From an uncultured Clostridium sp. (GTDB taxonomy: Bacteria > Bacillota > Clostridia > Clostridiales > Clostridiaceae): 34,634 bases of DNA. This document shows, piece after piece, positions 15,507-24,539 of the stretch. Position numbers and translations under genes: made by a program. The stretch lies in contig CAKVLD010000030.1 in the NCBI GenBank assembly GCA_934755305.1, positions 1 to 34,634 on the forward strand, in the 5' to 3' direction. Every line of letters starts with the position of its first letter. Positions within the stretch are counted from its first letter, which is position 1. Under the pieces are notes generated by a model. The model made no database searches. It saw only the letters and a program-made list of their open reading frames with translations, and had not been told where the DNA came from.

Positions 15507-18500
15507 TGCCTAGTTTAAATAGAGTTAGAGCTATAGCAAGTTTTAATAATGGAAAACAATGCTTTGAAGATTTAAAGATAAATTCTTTAGGAGAAGATAT
15601 AGTACTAGACATGGTTAATGGTGGAGGTAAAAGTTTTTTAATACAATGTATTGGACAAACTATTATTCCAAATAGTACATGGCAAAAGGACTGGGACTTT
15701 AAAGCAGTGTTTGAACCAGCAAATAAAAATAAAGTAGTTCATTGTTTAACAGAGTGGAAATTAGATGAAGGCATGGGGTACAAATATTTACTTGCAGGTT
15801 TTTGTGCAGCAAGACCTACTAAAGTTACTAATAATGAAGGGGAGTCTAACTACGGAGATTTTGAAAGATTTTCTTATATATGCTTATATAATGAGCCAAA
15901 TGATAATGATATATTTAATTTACCCTTAACAGAAAAGGATGAAGATGGTACTGTATATAGAATGTCACTTCATGATTTAAAAAGATATCTTAAAAATCAG
16001 AAGAATAGTGATTACTATGTTGAAATAGAAGAAAAAGCTAGAACTTATAAGAAAAGACTTGCAAAGTACAATATAACTAATGCAGAATGGGAGCTAATTA
16101 GAGGAATTAATGCAGATGAAAAGTATGTTGCTACATATTTAAGAGCTTATCCTACAAGTGAAAAATTTATATTAAAGTTTTTAATTCCTAAAATAGAGGA
16201 ATGTAATGCTAATAGGGAAGATATAGACTATAGAGGAAGTGAAGCTCTTGCAGCAGATCTTTTAAATATAAGAGAACTTATGAATGACCTTATAAAAAAG
16301 AAAAGCCAAGCTAAAGAATATTATAAGATAGTTAACTTTATAGAGCTTGTATCAAGAGAACTTACTGTAATAAAGGATAAGTATAAAGAAAGAGATGCTT
16401 TATATAAAGAAATAAAGAAAACTATTAAGTACTTAGATTCAAAAGTAGAAGAATTAAGAAAACAACAAGTTGAAGTAGAAGGTAATCTTAAGAAGGAAGA
16501 AAAAAATTTAAGAGATAATGAAATAAGACTTAAGGCTTTAGAGATATATTCAGTAGAAAAAGATTTGTTAGAAAATCAAAAATTAGAACAAGTTCAAAGT
16601 AAGAAGGTAGAATCCCTTAATAATGTAGTTAAAATTGAATCTAAAAAGTTAGCTATCAAAAAGAAGGAAAATACATATTTATCAATGTTACAAGATGAAG
16701 CTTATAAGGCAAGATATATAAAGGAAAAAGAAGTTATAGAGCTTGGTAACAAAGATTTAATAGATGGTAGAAAAGAACTTGGCCAAAAGGTTAAAAATTA
16801 TCTATATAATAAGATAAATTCTTTAGAAGAAGAAAGAAATTTATTAATTAAAAAGCAAGATTCTTTAGCAGAAGAAATTAAAAATGGTACAGATAAAATT
16901 ATAGCCTTAAAAAGTTCAATAATGAGTAGTAATAAAGACTTAGAAAGATATGCAGAAGAAGAAAAAAATATAAAAATAAATATGCAAATATCTGACTTTG
17001 AAATTATAAAAAATACAACAAAAGATAAAAAGGAAAAAGTATTAATAGAAGCAGAACTTGAAAAATCTATAACTAAGAAAAAACATTTAGAAGCAGAACA
17101 AAATAAACTACAAAAAGATGTAATGAATGCTCTTACTGTAATAAATGAATTAAAAGTAAGTAAAATGGAGCTAGAGCAAGAGCTAAAAGAGAAGAATAAT
17201 AATCTTTTAGAAGGTAGAGAGAGTTATAGCATTATAGAAGAACAAATGGAAAAGTATGATGCTTTTACTATTGAAGAATTAAATAAAAGCATAGAAGAAG
17301 AAGTTCAAAGATTACTATTAAAACAAAGAGAAATAGACTTGAAAATAATAGATATTAAAGAAATATTGAAGAATATAGAAAGTAATTCTATAGCTCTAAG
17401 TAATGATACTAAGGTAGTATTTGATATATTAAAAGAAAAGTATCCAGATAGTATTTTAGGTAAAGATTTTTTAGAAAATTTAAGTTTAAGTGAAAAGAAA
17501 GAATATATAAGTTCTAACGAATTGCTGCCTTATAGTATTTTATTAAATAGTAATGACTATAAGCAATTTATAAAGGATAAAACTATATTACAAAATTATT
17601 TTGGATCACCAGTACCTATAATAGACAAAGATTCTTTAAAAAATGTAGCTTTAATGCCACAAGGAATAACATTTACTAATAAGGATGTTAGCTTCTTTGT
17701 AGATGAAGATGAAAGAGAAAGAACTAGAATCTTAAAAGAAGAAGAATTAATTGACCTTAGAACATTTAAAGATAGTTTAGAAAAATCTATTACTAAAATA
17801 GGTGAAATATCTAGAATAATAAAAGAATTTAAAGGTAAAGATTATGTAGAAATATTAGCTTCGGAAGTAGGTAAGCTTGAATCAGAGGTATTTAAGAAAG
17901 AAAACTTAATAATAGAAAATAATGATTTAAAAACTTTTATTGATGAAAATATAATAAAAAATAATGCAGAAATAAAGTCTCTAGAAAATAATATTGATTT
18001 ATTTAATAAACAAGTAACCAAGCTTGAAAGGTACATAGAGATGGATAATAGATTTATAAAATTAAAAGAAAATATTAATGTAGCAGAAAGTGAAAAGAAA
18101 GCAGCCTCTGAAAAGTTAGATATAGAAGAAGGTTTATTAGTAACATTTAATCATAAGCAAAATCTTAACAAAGATAGGTACGAAAAAGTAGAAAAATCTC
18201 TATATACTCTAAAAGGTGAATTTGAAAAGATAGATTATGTTAAAGTGAATGATGATTCTATAATTTCAGAAGAGGAGTATATAAAGTTATCTGGAGAATT
18301 AAAGGCTATAACAGAAAAGCTAAATGGAGTTAACAGTAACTTTAAAAAGTTAGAAGAAGATATATTAGCTTGCAATAAAAGAATAGAAAGAGCAAGAGCT
18401 GATATAGAGCAAGAAGGTGTAAGGATAGATGAATTAAAGCATGTAACACTAGACTTTGCTGAAAATTCAAAAGAAGTTATAGAAGAGATGCAAATTAATC

Positions 18501-19918
18501 TAAACAAGTTAATACATGAATTAGAAGAGGAAAAAGAATCTTTAGAAGAATACAAGAGAACTATACGTTCATTAAATGATAAGTTTCAAGACAAAACAGA
18601 AGAACTTGAAAAGCAAGATTTAATATCTTATAGCCAAGTAAAAGGTCAAATAGAAAAGTTTGTACAAGGTGAAGATATTAAGGAAAAGCTTAAAGAAATT
18701 AATGAAATTATCCAAGTTTCTAAGGTTAAGTTAAATGAGCTTAGAGAAAGAAGATATAAGCTTCTAAATGAATTAGACAAGAATAAAGATATTAAAAGTG
18801 AGTTTTCATATTTAGAAAAAGATATTGATGTAGATATATTCATTAACAAAGAACCACTTGAAAAAATAAGAGAATTTAAAGAAGTACAAGGTGAAGTTGC
18901 CTTAATTAAACATTCAATTAGCACTAAGAAAATAAGCTACAATAATAAGCTTAAAGAAGGTGAGAAGCTAATAGAATACATGAGTGATTTTAAAGAAATC
19001 CTTGAAGAGTTAAGAAATTTACCAAATAATATTGATGACTTAACTAATATCATAAAAACATTAGTTGGAGCAGAGGATAATGATGAAGAAAGTATTTTAA
19101 ATTTAGTAAAGCAAGAACAATCAACATTAGATGATAATATAAAGTCTCTTGAAGTACAGGAAGATAAATTTGTTACTTTATGTATTCAACAAAGTGAAAA
19201 TATTTTAAGAGATATTAAAAAGTTAGCTAATTTATCTGTAATAGATATAAATGGTTCAAGACAAGAAATGATAAGAGTAAATTTAAGCAAATTAGAAGAT
19301 GATATAGTAAAAGAAAAGATGAAAAACTATATTGAAAATTTAATTAATAAATCAGTTAAATGTGAAGATGATAATGAAAGAAGATTAGAACTAGCAAAAG
19401 GTTTAACTGTAGAAAGTTTATTTAAGCAAATAATAAAGCCTATAAAAGCAAGCTCTATACAAATTTATAAGTTAGAAGATATAAATAATATGGAATTAAA
19501 CTCATGGTTATCATGGGATAGAGCTTATGGTTCAAAGGGACAAACTAATGGTATGTATATATCAGTTCTTATATGTTTAATTAGTTATTTAAGAAAGTTA
19601 TATACTACATCAACTGATAATACTAAAAAGGTAATTATATTAGACAACCCATTTTCAGGAACAACATCAGAAATTATATGGTTACCAATATTAAAATTAT
19701 TAAAAGAAAACAATGTACAATTATGGGCATTTGGATATGAAATAAAGACTCAGCTTTCTAATTGCTTTAATGTAAGATATCTATTAGAAAAGAAACCAGG
19801 AAAAGGACATGAAAATATTATAGTTTCAAGCTTTAAGTCTACAGCAGATACTGATAATTTAGGATATGATCCACTTACAGGTAAAAAAATAGAGGTTCTT
19901 CAAGAAAGTTTATTTTAG
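15506..19918 (+). CDS. JetC/MksB-like SMC-type ATPase (1470 aa)
   Basis: This is a very large SMC/MukB-like ATPase. The N-terminal head has the P-loop N38-GGGKS. Two long antiparallel coiled-coil stretches (about 270-640 and 770-1200), rich in E, K and L, flank a non-coiled hinge-like region (about 640-740, with PYSILLNSNDYKQF and VALMPQGITF). The C-terminal head has a signature-like SKGQTNGMY (about 1341) and Walker B VIILDNPF (1376-1383), where N1381 stands in the position of the usual catalytic Glu. Such complexes load on DNA and extrude loops, in chromosome segregation (Mks) or plasmid defence (Wadjet). The ATG overlaps the upstream stop. The gene ends at a convergent terminator. No JetD/MksG nuclease gene follows. 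Confidence 0.85.
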   Translation: MPSLNRVRAIASFNNGKQCFEDLKINSLGEDIVLDMVNGGGKSFLIQCIGQTIIPNSTWQKDWDFKAVFEPANKNKVVHCLTEWKLDEGMGYKYLLAGFCAARPTKVTNNEGESNYGDFERFSYICLYNEPNDNDIFNLPLTEKDEDGTVYRMSLHDLKRYLKNQKNSDYYVEIEEKARTYKKRLAKYNITNAEWELIRGINADEKYVATYLRAYPTSEKFILKFLIPKIEECNANREDIDYRGSEALAADLLNIRELMNDLIKKKSQAKEYYKIVNFIELVSRELTVIKDKYKERDALYKEIKKTIKYLDSKVEELRKQQVEVEGNLKKEEKNLRDNEIRLKALEIYSVEKDLLENQKLEQVQSKKVESLNNVVKIESKKLAIKKKENTYLSMLQDEAYKARYIKEKEVIELGNKDLIDGRKELGQKVKNYLYNKINSLEEERNLLIKKQDSLAEEIKNGTDKIIALKSSIMSSNKDLERYAEEEKNIKINMQISDFEIIKNTTKDKKEKVLIEAELEKSITKKKHLEAEQNKLQKDVMNALTVINELKVSKMELEQELKEKNNNLLEGRESYSIIEEQMEKYDAFTIEELNKSIEEEVQRLLLKQREIDLKIIDIKEILKNIESNSIALSNDTKVVFDILKEKYPDSILGKDFLENLSLSEKKEYISSNELLPYSILLNSNDYKQFIKDKTILQNYFGSPVPIIDKDSLKNVALMPQGITFTNKDVSFFVDEDERERTRILKEEELIDLRTFKDSLEKSITKIGEISRIIKEFKGKDYVEILASEVGKLESEVFKKENLIIENNDLKTFIDENIIKNNAEIKSLENNIDLFNKQVTKLERYIEMDNRFIKLKENINVAESEKKAASEKLDIEEGLLVTFNHKQNLNKDRYEKVEKSLYTLKGEFEKIDYVKVNDDSIISEEEYIKLSGELKAITEKLNGVNSNFKKLEEDILACNKRIERARADIEQEGVRIDELKHVTLDFAENSKEVIEEMQINLNKLIHELEEEKESLEEYKRTIRSLNDKFQDKTEELEKQDLISYSQVKGQIEKFVQGEDIKEKLKEINEIIQVSKVKLNELRERRYKLLNELDKNKDIKSEFSYLEKDIDVDIFINKEPLEKIREFKEVQGEVALIKHSISTKKISYNNKLKEGEKLIEYMSDFKEILEELRNLPNNIDDLTNIIKTLVGAEDNDEESILNLVKQEQSTLDDNIKSLEVQEDKFVTLCIQQSENILRDIKKLANLSVIDINGSRQEMIRVNLSKLEDDIVKEKMKNYIENLINKSVKCEDDNERRLELAKGLTVESLFKQIIKPIKASSIQIYKLEDINNMELNSWLSWDRAYGSKGQTNGMYISVLICLISYLRKLYTTSTDNTKKVIILDNPFSGTTSEIIWLPILKLLKENNVQLWAFGYEIKTQLSNCFNVRYLLEKKPGKGHENIIVSSFKSTADTDNLGYDPLTGKKIEVLQESLF

Positions 19919-19952
19919 TAATATAAATATAGATAGATATCTAAATTAAAAT

Positions 19953-19981
19953 TATGGCTTTGTATTTTATACAGAGCCATA
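19953..19981. terminator. Bidirectional terminator between convergent genes
   Basis: A 12-bp stem with one G-U pair (19953-19964 with 19970-19981) has a 5-base loop. It is followed by TTTCTT on the plus strand and by AATTTTAATTT on the minus strand. It serves the SMC-like gene and the minus-strand propeller gene. Confidence 0.75.
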
Positions 19982-20010
19982 TTTCTTAATAATAAAAAAT
20001 ACTTGATTTT

Positions 20011-21510
20011 TTATTGAACTAACGAAGTAAATGTTTTTGGAAGTAATTTTAAAAGCTTTGGATATATTTTGATTAATTCTTTGTTTATTTGTTCCATTTT
20101 ATTAAGGTAATTAGTGATATTTATATCTTCACAGTTACATGAATCTTTATAATTAACTTGCCATACTTCAAGTCCATCAAATGGATTTGCTGTACCTAGA
20201 TACAAATCATTTTCAGAGCTTACATAAAGAGTTCTTCCACCATAGTTATTCGAATTATTTAAACCATTTAAATTAATAGGTTTAAAATGACAACCATCTT
20301 TAGAAGCATACATATCAAATCCTATAGGATAATTATATTTTTGAATAATAGAGTAAATTTTGCCATAGCAAGTTAAAAGATTATAATAATTTTTACATCC
20401 CCATTTATCTATATAAGTGTTCTTATTATAAATAAGACTTGTAATAATAGTTTTAATATTTGTAGAAAAATCTAAAGTAGTTATAATTAAATTATCTTTA
20501 AAAGATGAAACTTGCCATCCATATACATTAAAAAAGTTATTAAAACCTGATTTATAGCCTGAGGTGGCAGTATTCCTATATCCTGTAAATGGACATGTGG
20601 GTAAAATGGGTTTTCCTCCTACAACAAGTTCCCAATTATCTTTTTTATCAATTTTAATTAAATCAAATCCAAGAGGAGCCATTAATGCAAGAGGAATTTT
20701 TTTTGAAACTGCAACATATAGGTGATCCTTAAAGACACCACTTGACATTATGCTTGTGTTTAATTTGTCTCCAAAACCTTTATCTGCAACTAAAGTCCAA
20801 TTATTAGTTCTAGGTTTACAGTCATTAGATCTCCATATCTCTGCACCATTATCAGTGGCTATTCCTACATATAATCTATTGTTAAATACTTTAAGATCAT
20901 CAATTCCTCCAACTGGATTTTTAGATCTATCAAAATTAATTTTTTTCATATCTATTATTGATTTAAATGGTTTTATTTCAGGGTCATAGCTACTATATAA
21001 AAAAGGAATATTTCCCCCTATAGCTTCTTCAAGTGTTGCTATATATAATTTGCGTTTAAAAGAAACTAATGCACGGGAGCTTGTACCTGATATATTTGAA
21101 GTATCTATTTTTCTCCAATGGATACCATCAATACTTTTATATAAAGATACTTTTTTTCCAACTCCTGCTGCATATAAAGCACATTCTTTTCCATTATCAT
21201 GCATAACCATTGATCTAAATCCAATAACATTATCACAAGGTTTTGCTTTAAAAACTCTTTGCCATATACATGGACCACTTCCTTTTTTGTATCTCCATAT
21301 TTCAGCAGTATTATCAGAACCTGAAGCTAATGAAGAAGGAGTGTTTTCATTCCAAGCTTTAGCAGCAGTTGAAAATAGATTTCTTTCAGTTCCAACATAT
21401 ATATAATCTCCAAGTTCCGCCATAGACCAAGCATAACTATTTTGTACAGCATTCTCAGGATTTTCTATATCAAATCCATTAATAGTAGTGAGTTTTTCAA
21501 AAGTAAACAT
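20011..21510 (-). CDS. Cytoplasmic beta-propeller-like protein, unknown function
   Basis: This 499-aa protein has no signal peptide or membrane segment. It contains repeated propeller blades ending in the pattern LYVGT...AEIWR: DYIYVGTERN, CALYAAGVGKK, KLYIATLEEA, RLYVGIATDNGAEIWRSND, HLYVAVSK, and DLYLGTANPFDGLEVWQV near the end. The blades also carry sialidase/Asp-box-like bits such as SKDGCHF and SIDGIHW. The final 45 residues are helical (EQINKELIKIYPKLLKLLPK). The start is firm: minus-strand AAGGAGG precedes the ATG at 21510. It is the only minus-strand gene in the window and stands alone. No enzymatic residues are recognised, so a binding or scaffold role is possible but unproven. Confidence 0.72.
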   Translation of the reverse strand: MFTFEKLTTINGFDIENPENAVQNSYAWSMAELGDYIYVGTERNLFSTAAKAWNENTPSSLASGSDNTAEIWRYKKGSGPCIWQRVFKAKPCDNVIGFRSMVMHDNGKECALYAAGVGKKVSLYKSIDGIHWRKIDTSNISGTSSRALVSFKRKLYIATLEEAIGGNIPFLYSSYDPEIKPFKSIIDMKKINFDRSKNPVGGIDDLKVFNNRLYVGIATDNGAEIWRSNDCKPRTNNWTLVADKGFGDKLNTSIMSSGVFKDHLYVAVSKKIPLALMAPLGFDLIKIDKKDNWELVVGGKPILPTCPFTGYRNTATSGYKSGFNNFFNVYGWQVSSFKDNLIITTLDFSTNIKTIITSLIYNKNTYIDKWGCKNYYNLLTCYGKIYSIIQKYNYPIGFDMYASKDGCHFKPINLNGLNNSNNYGGRTLYVSSENDLYLGTANPFDGLEVWQVNYKDSCNCEDINITNYLNKMEQINKELIKIYPKLLKLLPKTFTSLVQ

Positions 21511-21597
21511 AAAATCCTCCTTAGTATTTATGGTGTAACAGTTTAGTATATGTAACCAAAAATGAAAGGGTGAATATATTAGGAGAGATTATATTAT

Positions 21598-21652
21598 AAA
21601 AGAAATAGGATTATGGAAGAAAACATTGTATAATAAAAGATATATATGTTTT
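21598..21652 (+). repeat. Direct repeat, left copy (topB upstream region)
   Basis: These 55 bases match 34580-34634 at 51 positions. The last 33 bases (21620-21652) are identical up to the window edge. The repeat includes a TATAAT (21629-21634) that could be the topB -10 box. Confidence 0.85.
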
Positions 21653-21761
21653 TACATCAAATATTTTTTTACATCAGAAGAATAAAAGAACATATATTTT
21701 TTTACATAGAAAGAATAAAAGAATATATATGTTTTTGCATCAAAAGAATATATATTCTTTT
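21624..21761 (+). repeat. AT-rich imperfect minisatellite upstream of topB
   Basis: Units of the form ataaaaga...tatat(g/t)tttttacat recur with starts at 21633, 21682 and 21715, and a shorter unit follows. The last unit forms a perfect 20-bp palindrome (21742-21761, arms AAAAGAATAT / ATATTCTTTT) just before the topB ribosome binding site. The spacing is 49 then 33 bases, so it is not a regular array. It could be a site for a DNA-binding protein or a slippage product. Confidence 0.6.
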
Positions 21762-21778
21762 AAGATAAGGAGTACAAA

Positions 21779-22120
21779 ATGAGTAAGACACTGGTTTTAG
21801 CAGAAAAACCTTCAGTAGTAAGAGGCTTAGCAAAAGTTTTAAAATGCAATCAAAATAAAGGTTCCTACATTGAAGGAAGTAAATATATAGTTACTTGGGC
21901 AATGGGACATTTAGTAGGACTTTTAGATCCTGAAAGATATGATGATAAGTATAAGCAATGGAAAATGGAGACATTACCAATACTTCCTAAGTATATGAAA
22001 CTTACAGTTTTAAAGAAAATAGGAAAGCAATTTAATGAAGTAAAAAAACAACTTCTAAGAAAAGATGTCTCAGATATAGTAATCGCAACGGATTCGGGGA
22101 GAGAGGTAATGCTTAATTAA
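21779..22120 (+). pseudogene. topB: Truncated DNA topoisomerase III (N-terminal TOPRIM fragment)
   Basis: The 113 residues match the start of type IA topoisomerase III: LVLAEKPSVVRGLAKVL, then VTWAMGHLVGLLDPERYDDKY, KQWKMETLPILP and IVIATDSGRE. Family members continue with GE and several hundred more residues (about 700 in all). Here the frame turns into VMLN and stops, so the break falls inside the TOPRIM active-site motif, and the catalytic tyrosine domain is absent. The promoter region and ribosome binding site (AAGGAG) are intact, so a short inert peptide may be made. The repeat of its upstream region at the right edge suggests an intact copy lies beyond 34634. It is not a JetD nuclease. 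Confidence 0.85.
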
Positions 22121-22681
22121 AAAGATGTTTAAGAATAGATAATGCTATAACTAATGTTAACTTAATAAATGTGTAAAATAGTTTAGGAATATATAATATT
22201 TAAGTGGCTTAATAACTTTGAATATTATATGTTCTTTATTTTTTATATAAAATGTAAAAAGATTAATAAAAATAAAAAATAATAGGAAAGTATCTATATT
22301 TAAATGATGCACTAAAGAAGATAATGATTTAGTAATTTATAAAAATTTATTAGTCATTTTCAATTTTAGAAATTGAAAAAAGGTACTAAGAAAATAAAAA
22401 TCACTTTACATAAATTCTTTAATATAAATTATATATTAAACACATTAGATACTTATGAAAAATTTAATATCACCTGTTAAAATAGAAAATCTAACTTTTG
22501 CAGAATAATAATAAAAGCTATTAAATAACATATTATAATAAAAAATATTCTCTAATTCATTTTGATAATTAAGATTATGCAAAATGAATTTACGACAAAT
22601 TACTTTTTTTTACTTTTTTGTTTTTTTATGATAAAATATTATGTAGACATATAATATATTTTTATTCAGAGGGGGGACTAG
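22121..22681 (+). other. 560-nt non-coding region ahead of the NRPS cluster
   Basis: No plausible gene is visible. It holds a 10-bp hairpin with a 3-base loop (22357-22366 with 22370-22379) and an 11-bp inverted repeat (AATTCATTTTG at 22554-22564, CAAAATGAATT at 22580-22590). Its right end holds the cluster promoter. It probably represents the left arm of the inserted segment. Confidence 0.5.
22609..22637 (+). promoter_or_regulatory. Promoter of the NRPS cluster
   Basis: TTTACT (22609-22614) is followed after 17 bases by TAAAAT (22632-22637), with an extended TGA just before it. The upstream inverted repeat at 22554-22590 could bind a regulator. The leader of about 38 nt ends in the strong GAGGGGGGA site. 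Confidence 0.45.
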
Positions 22682-24277
22682 ATGGATGATAGAATTTTTG
22701 CTACTAATCTAAAGAATCTAACAAAATGTGCTCAAAGCAACTATGGTAATAGGGTAGCATTTAGTTATAGAAAAGGTAAAAAAGAAATTGCTGAAAAAAC
22801 TTATACTGAGTTTCAAAATGATATAAATGGTTTTGGAACTTACCTGTATAAAAATGATTTATGCAATGAGAAAATTGCTATTATAGGAGATAATTCTTAT
22901 GAATGGATTGTATCTTATTTTGCAGTTGTACAAGGAGGAAATGTTGCTGTGCCAATAGATAAAAATCTTCCTTATAAAGATATAATCTACATACTAGAAA
23001 ATAGTAATTGTAAAGCAATAGTATATGGTCCTGATTATGAAGAAATTGTTAAGAAGATAAAACAAAATTTAAGTAGTATTAAGTTCTTAACTAATATGGG
23101 GAGATTGGAAGCGTATATAAATGAAGGGAGTGAAGAGATAAAAAAGGGAAATTTAGAATTTGTAGATAAAGAAATTAGTGATGATAGTGAAGCTATGCTT
23201 GTATATACCTCAGGAACAACAGGTAAGAGTAAAGGAGTTTTATTGACTCATAGAAACCTTGCTTTAGATGCCTATTCTACAGGGGCTAATCTTAAAATTG
23301 AAGGAGATACTATTCTATTTTTACCATTACATCATTCTTTTGGTTTAGTTGCAGGAGTTTTAATGGTTATAGATGTTGGTAGACGAATACATATTAATCA
23401 TAATTTTAGAAATGTATGTGAAGAATTTCAGATAATAAGGCCTAAGTTGGTTTTCTTAGTACCAGTCATTGTAGAACAATTTTATAAAAATATATGGAAG
23501 GATTTAAAGAAATCAGGTTTAGAAGAGAAGTATAGAAAACTAATTGAATACAGTAATGATCAGCTTGCTAAGGGAAATGATGAAAGAAGAGAATTGTTTA
23601 AATCAATATTAGAACAATTTGGAGGAGAACTTAGAACTATATGCTGTGGTGGAGCACCTTTAAGTGAAGTATATGTTAAAGGGTATAGAGAATTAGGCAT
23701 TAATCTTATAAATGGTTATGGAATAAGTGAATGTTCACCAGTAGTGTCTGTTAATAAAAATGATTATTATCGAGATGGAAGCGTAGGTCAGATAATAAAT
23801 TGTTGTAAGGTAAAAATCCAAGATGAAAATGAAGATGGTATCGGACTTATCCTTGTTAAGGGAGACAATATAATGAAGGGATACTATAAAAATGAGGAAG
23901 AAACTAAAAAAGTATTATCAGAAGATGGATGGTTTAATACAGGCGATTTAGGAAGAATAGATGAAGATGGTTTCTTATTCATTACTGGAAGAGCTAAGAA
24001 TATTATTGTTTTATCTAATGGAGAAAATGTACAAGCAGAAGAATTAGAAGATAAGCTTCAAAAAATAACTAATGTAAAAGAAGTTATAGTATATGGTGAA
24101 AATGATATACTGACAGCTGAGTTATTTTTAGAAGATCCTAGTTATGAAGAAGAAGTTAAAAATGAAATTTTAGCACTTAATGCTGATCTTCCATTATTTA
24201 AACGTATTAAAAAAACAAAAATCAGATACAAGGAATTTGAAAAGACAGCAACTAAAAAAATAAAGCGTAGAAAATAG
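22682..24277 (+). CDS. Acyl-AMP ligase (fatty acyl-CoA/ACP synthetase family)
   Basis: This 531-aa ANL-superfamily enzyme is predicted to adenylate a carboxylic acid and load it on the ACP encoded next. Visible motifs are VYTSGTTGKSKGV (about 174-186), NGYGISECSPV (about 344), NTGDLG (about 419), TGRAKNIIVLSNGEN (about 434) and a C-terminal Lys-rich TATKKIKRRK that supplies the A10 lysine. The LPLHHSFG segment (about 218) is typical of fatty acid-activating members. It has GAGGGGGG as ribosome binding site and leads the five-gene cluster. Co-occurrence with an ACP and an NRPS whose first domain is a condensation domain suggests that it provides the N-acyl starter. Chain length and substrate cannot be read from sequence. 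Confidence 0.87.
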   Translation: MDDRIFATNLKNLTKCAQSNYGNRVAFSYRKGKKEIAEKTYTEFQNDINGFGTYLYKNDLCNEKIAIIGDNSYEWIVSYFAVVQGGNVAVPIDKNLPYKDIIYILENSNCKAIVYGPDYEEIVKKIKQNLSSIKFLTNMGRLEAYINEGSEEIKKGNLEFVDKEISDDSEAMLVYTSGTTGKSKGVLLTHRNLALDAYSTGANLKIEGDTILFLPLHHSFGLVAGVLMVIDVGRRIHINHNFRNVCEEFQIIRPKLVFLVPVIVEQFYKNIWKDLKKSGLEEKYRKLIEYSNDQLAKGNDERRELFKSILEQFGGELRTICCGGAPLSEVYVKGYRELGINLINGYGISECSPVVSVNKNDYYRDGSVGQIINCCKVKIQDENEDGIGLILVKGDNIMKGYYKNEEETKKVLSEDGWFNTGDLGRIDEDGFLFITGRAKNIIVLSNGENVQAEELEDKLQKITNVKEVIVYGENDILTAELFLEDPSYEEEVKNEILALNADLPLFKRIKKTKIRYKEFEKTATKKIKRRK

Positions 24278-24287
24278 GGGGATATTG

Positions 24288-24512
24288 ATGGTAAAAGAAT
24301 TATGTGATTTTATAAAGGATTTTATTGAAGATGAGGATGTCATAATTACTGAAAATACATTACTTTATGATGATTTAAATTTAAACTCTTTTGAATATAT
24401 ACAATTAATCTCAGCTATAGAAGATGAATACGATATTGAAATAAATACAAGGGAAGTAATGAAAATTAAGACAGTTAAAGATTTAGAACAAATGATTTTA
24501 GTCAGAAGTTAA
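24288..24512 (+). CDS. Acyl carrier protein, stand-alone
   Basis: This is a 74-aa four-helix carrier protein. Ser34 in DLNLNSFEYIQL is the predicted 4'-phosphopantetheine site. The acidic helix 2 (IQLISAIEDEYDIEI) fits docking to partner enzymes. The ATG at 24288, with GGGGGA 5-6 bases upstream, is preferred over the adjacent in-frame TTG at 24285. It lies directly behind the acyl-AMP ligase, so it probably carries the activated acyl chain to the first condensation domain of the NRPS. No phosphopantetheinyl transferase is encoded in the window, so the host enzyme must activate it. Confidence 0.88.
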   Translation: MVKELCDFIKDFIEDEDVIITENTLLYDDLNLNSFEYIQLISAIEDEYDIEINTREVMKIKTVKDLEQMILVRS

Positions 24513-24539
24513 TTCTTTTTATTCTTAAGGATTTATATT

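Noticed and set aside
18235..18924. Minus-strand frames within the SMC-like gene
   Set aside because: They are antisense of coiled-coil coding sequence (Leu/Ser-rich), short, and without start signals.
20750..21406. Plus-strand frames opposite the propeller gene
   Set aside because: They are complementary to a gene with a firm start and conserved blades. No ribosome binding site or domain is visible.
21620..21761. CRISPR-like array
   Set aside because: Units are imperfect, spacing is irregular (49 then 33 bases), the intervening sequence resembles the repeats, and no cas gene is present.
21779..22120. TOPRIM-containing fragment as the missing JetD nuclease of the Jet-like operon
   Set aside because: The residues match the N-terminus of topoisomerase III (AEKPSV, MGHLVGLLDP, ATDSGRE), not a DUF2220-type JetD. 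It is also separated from the operon by a convergent minus-strand gene.
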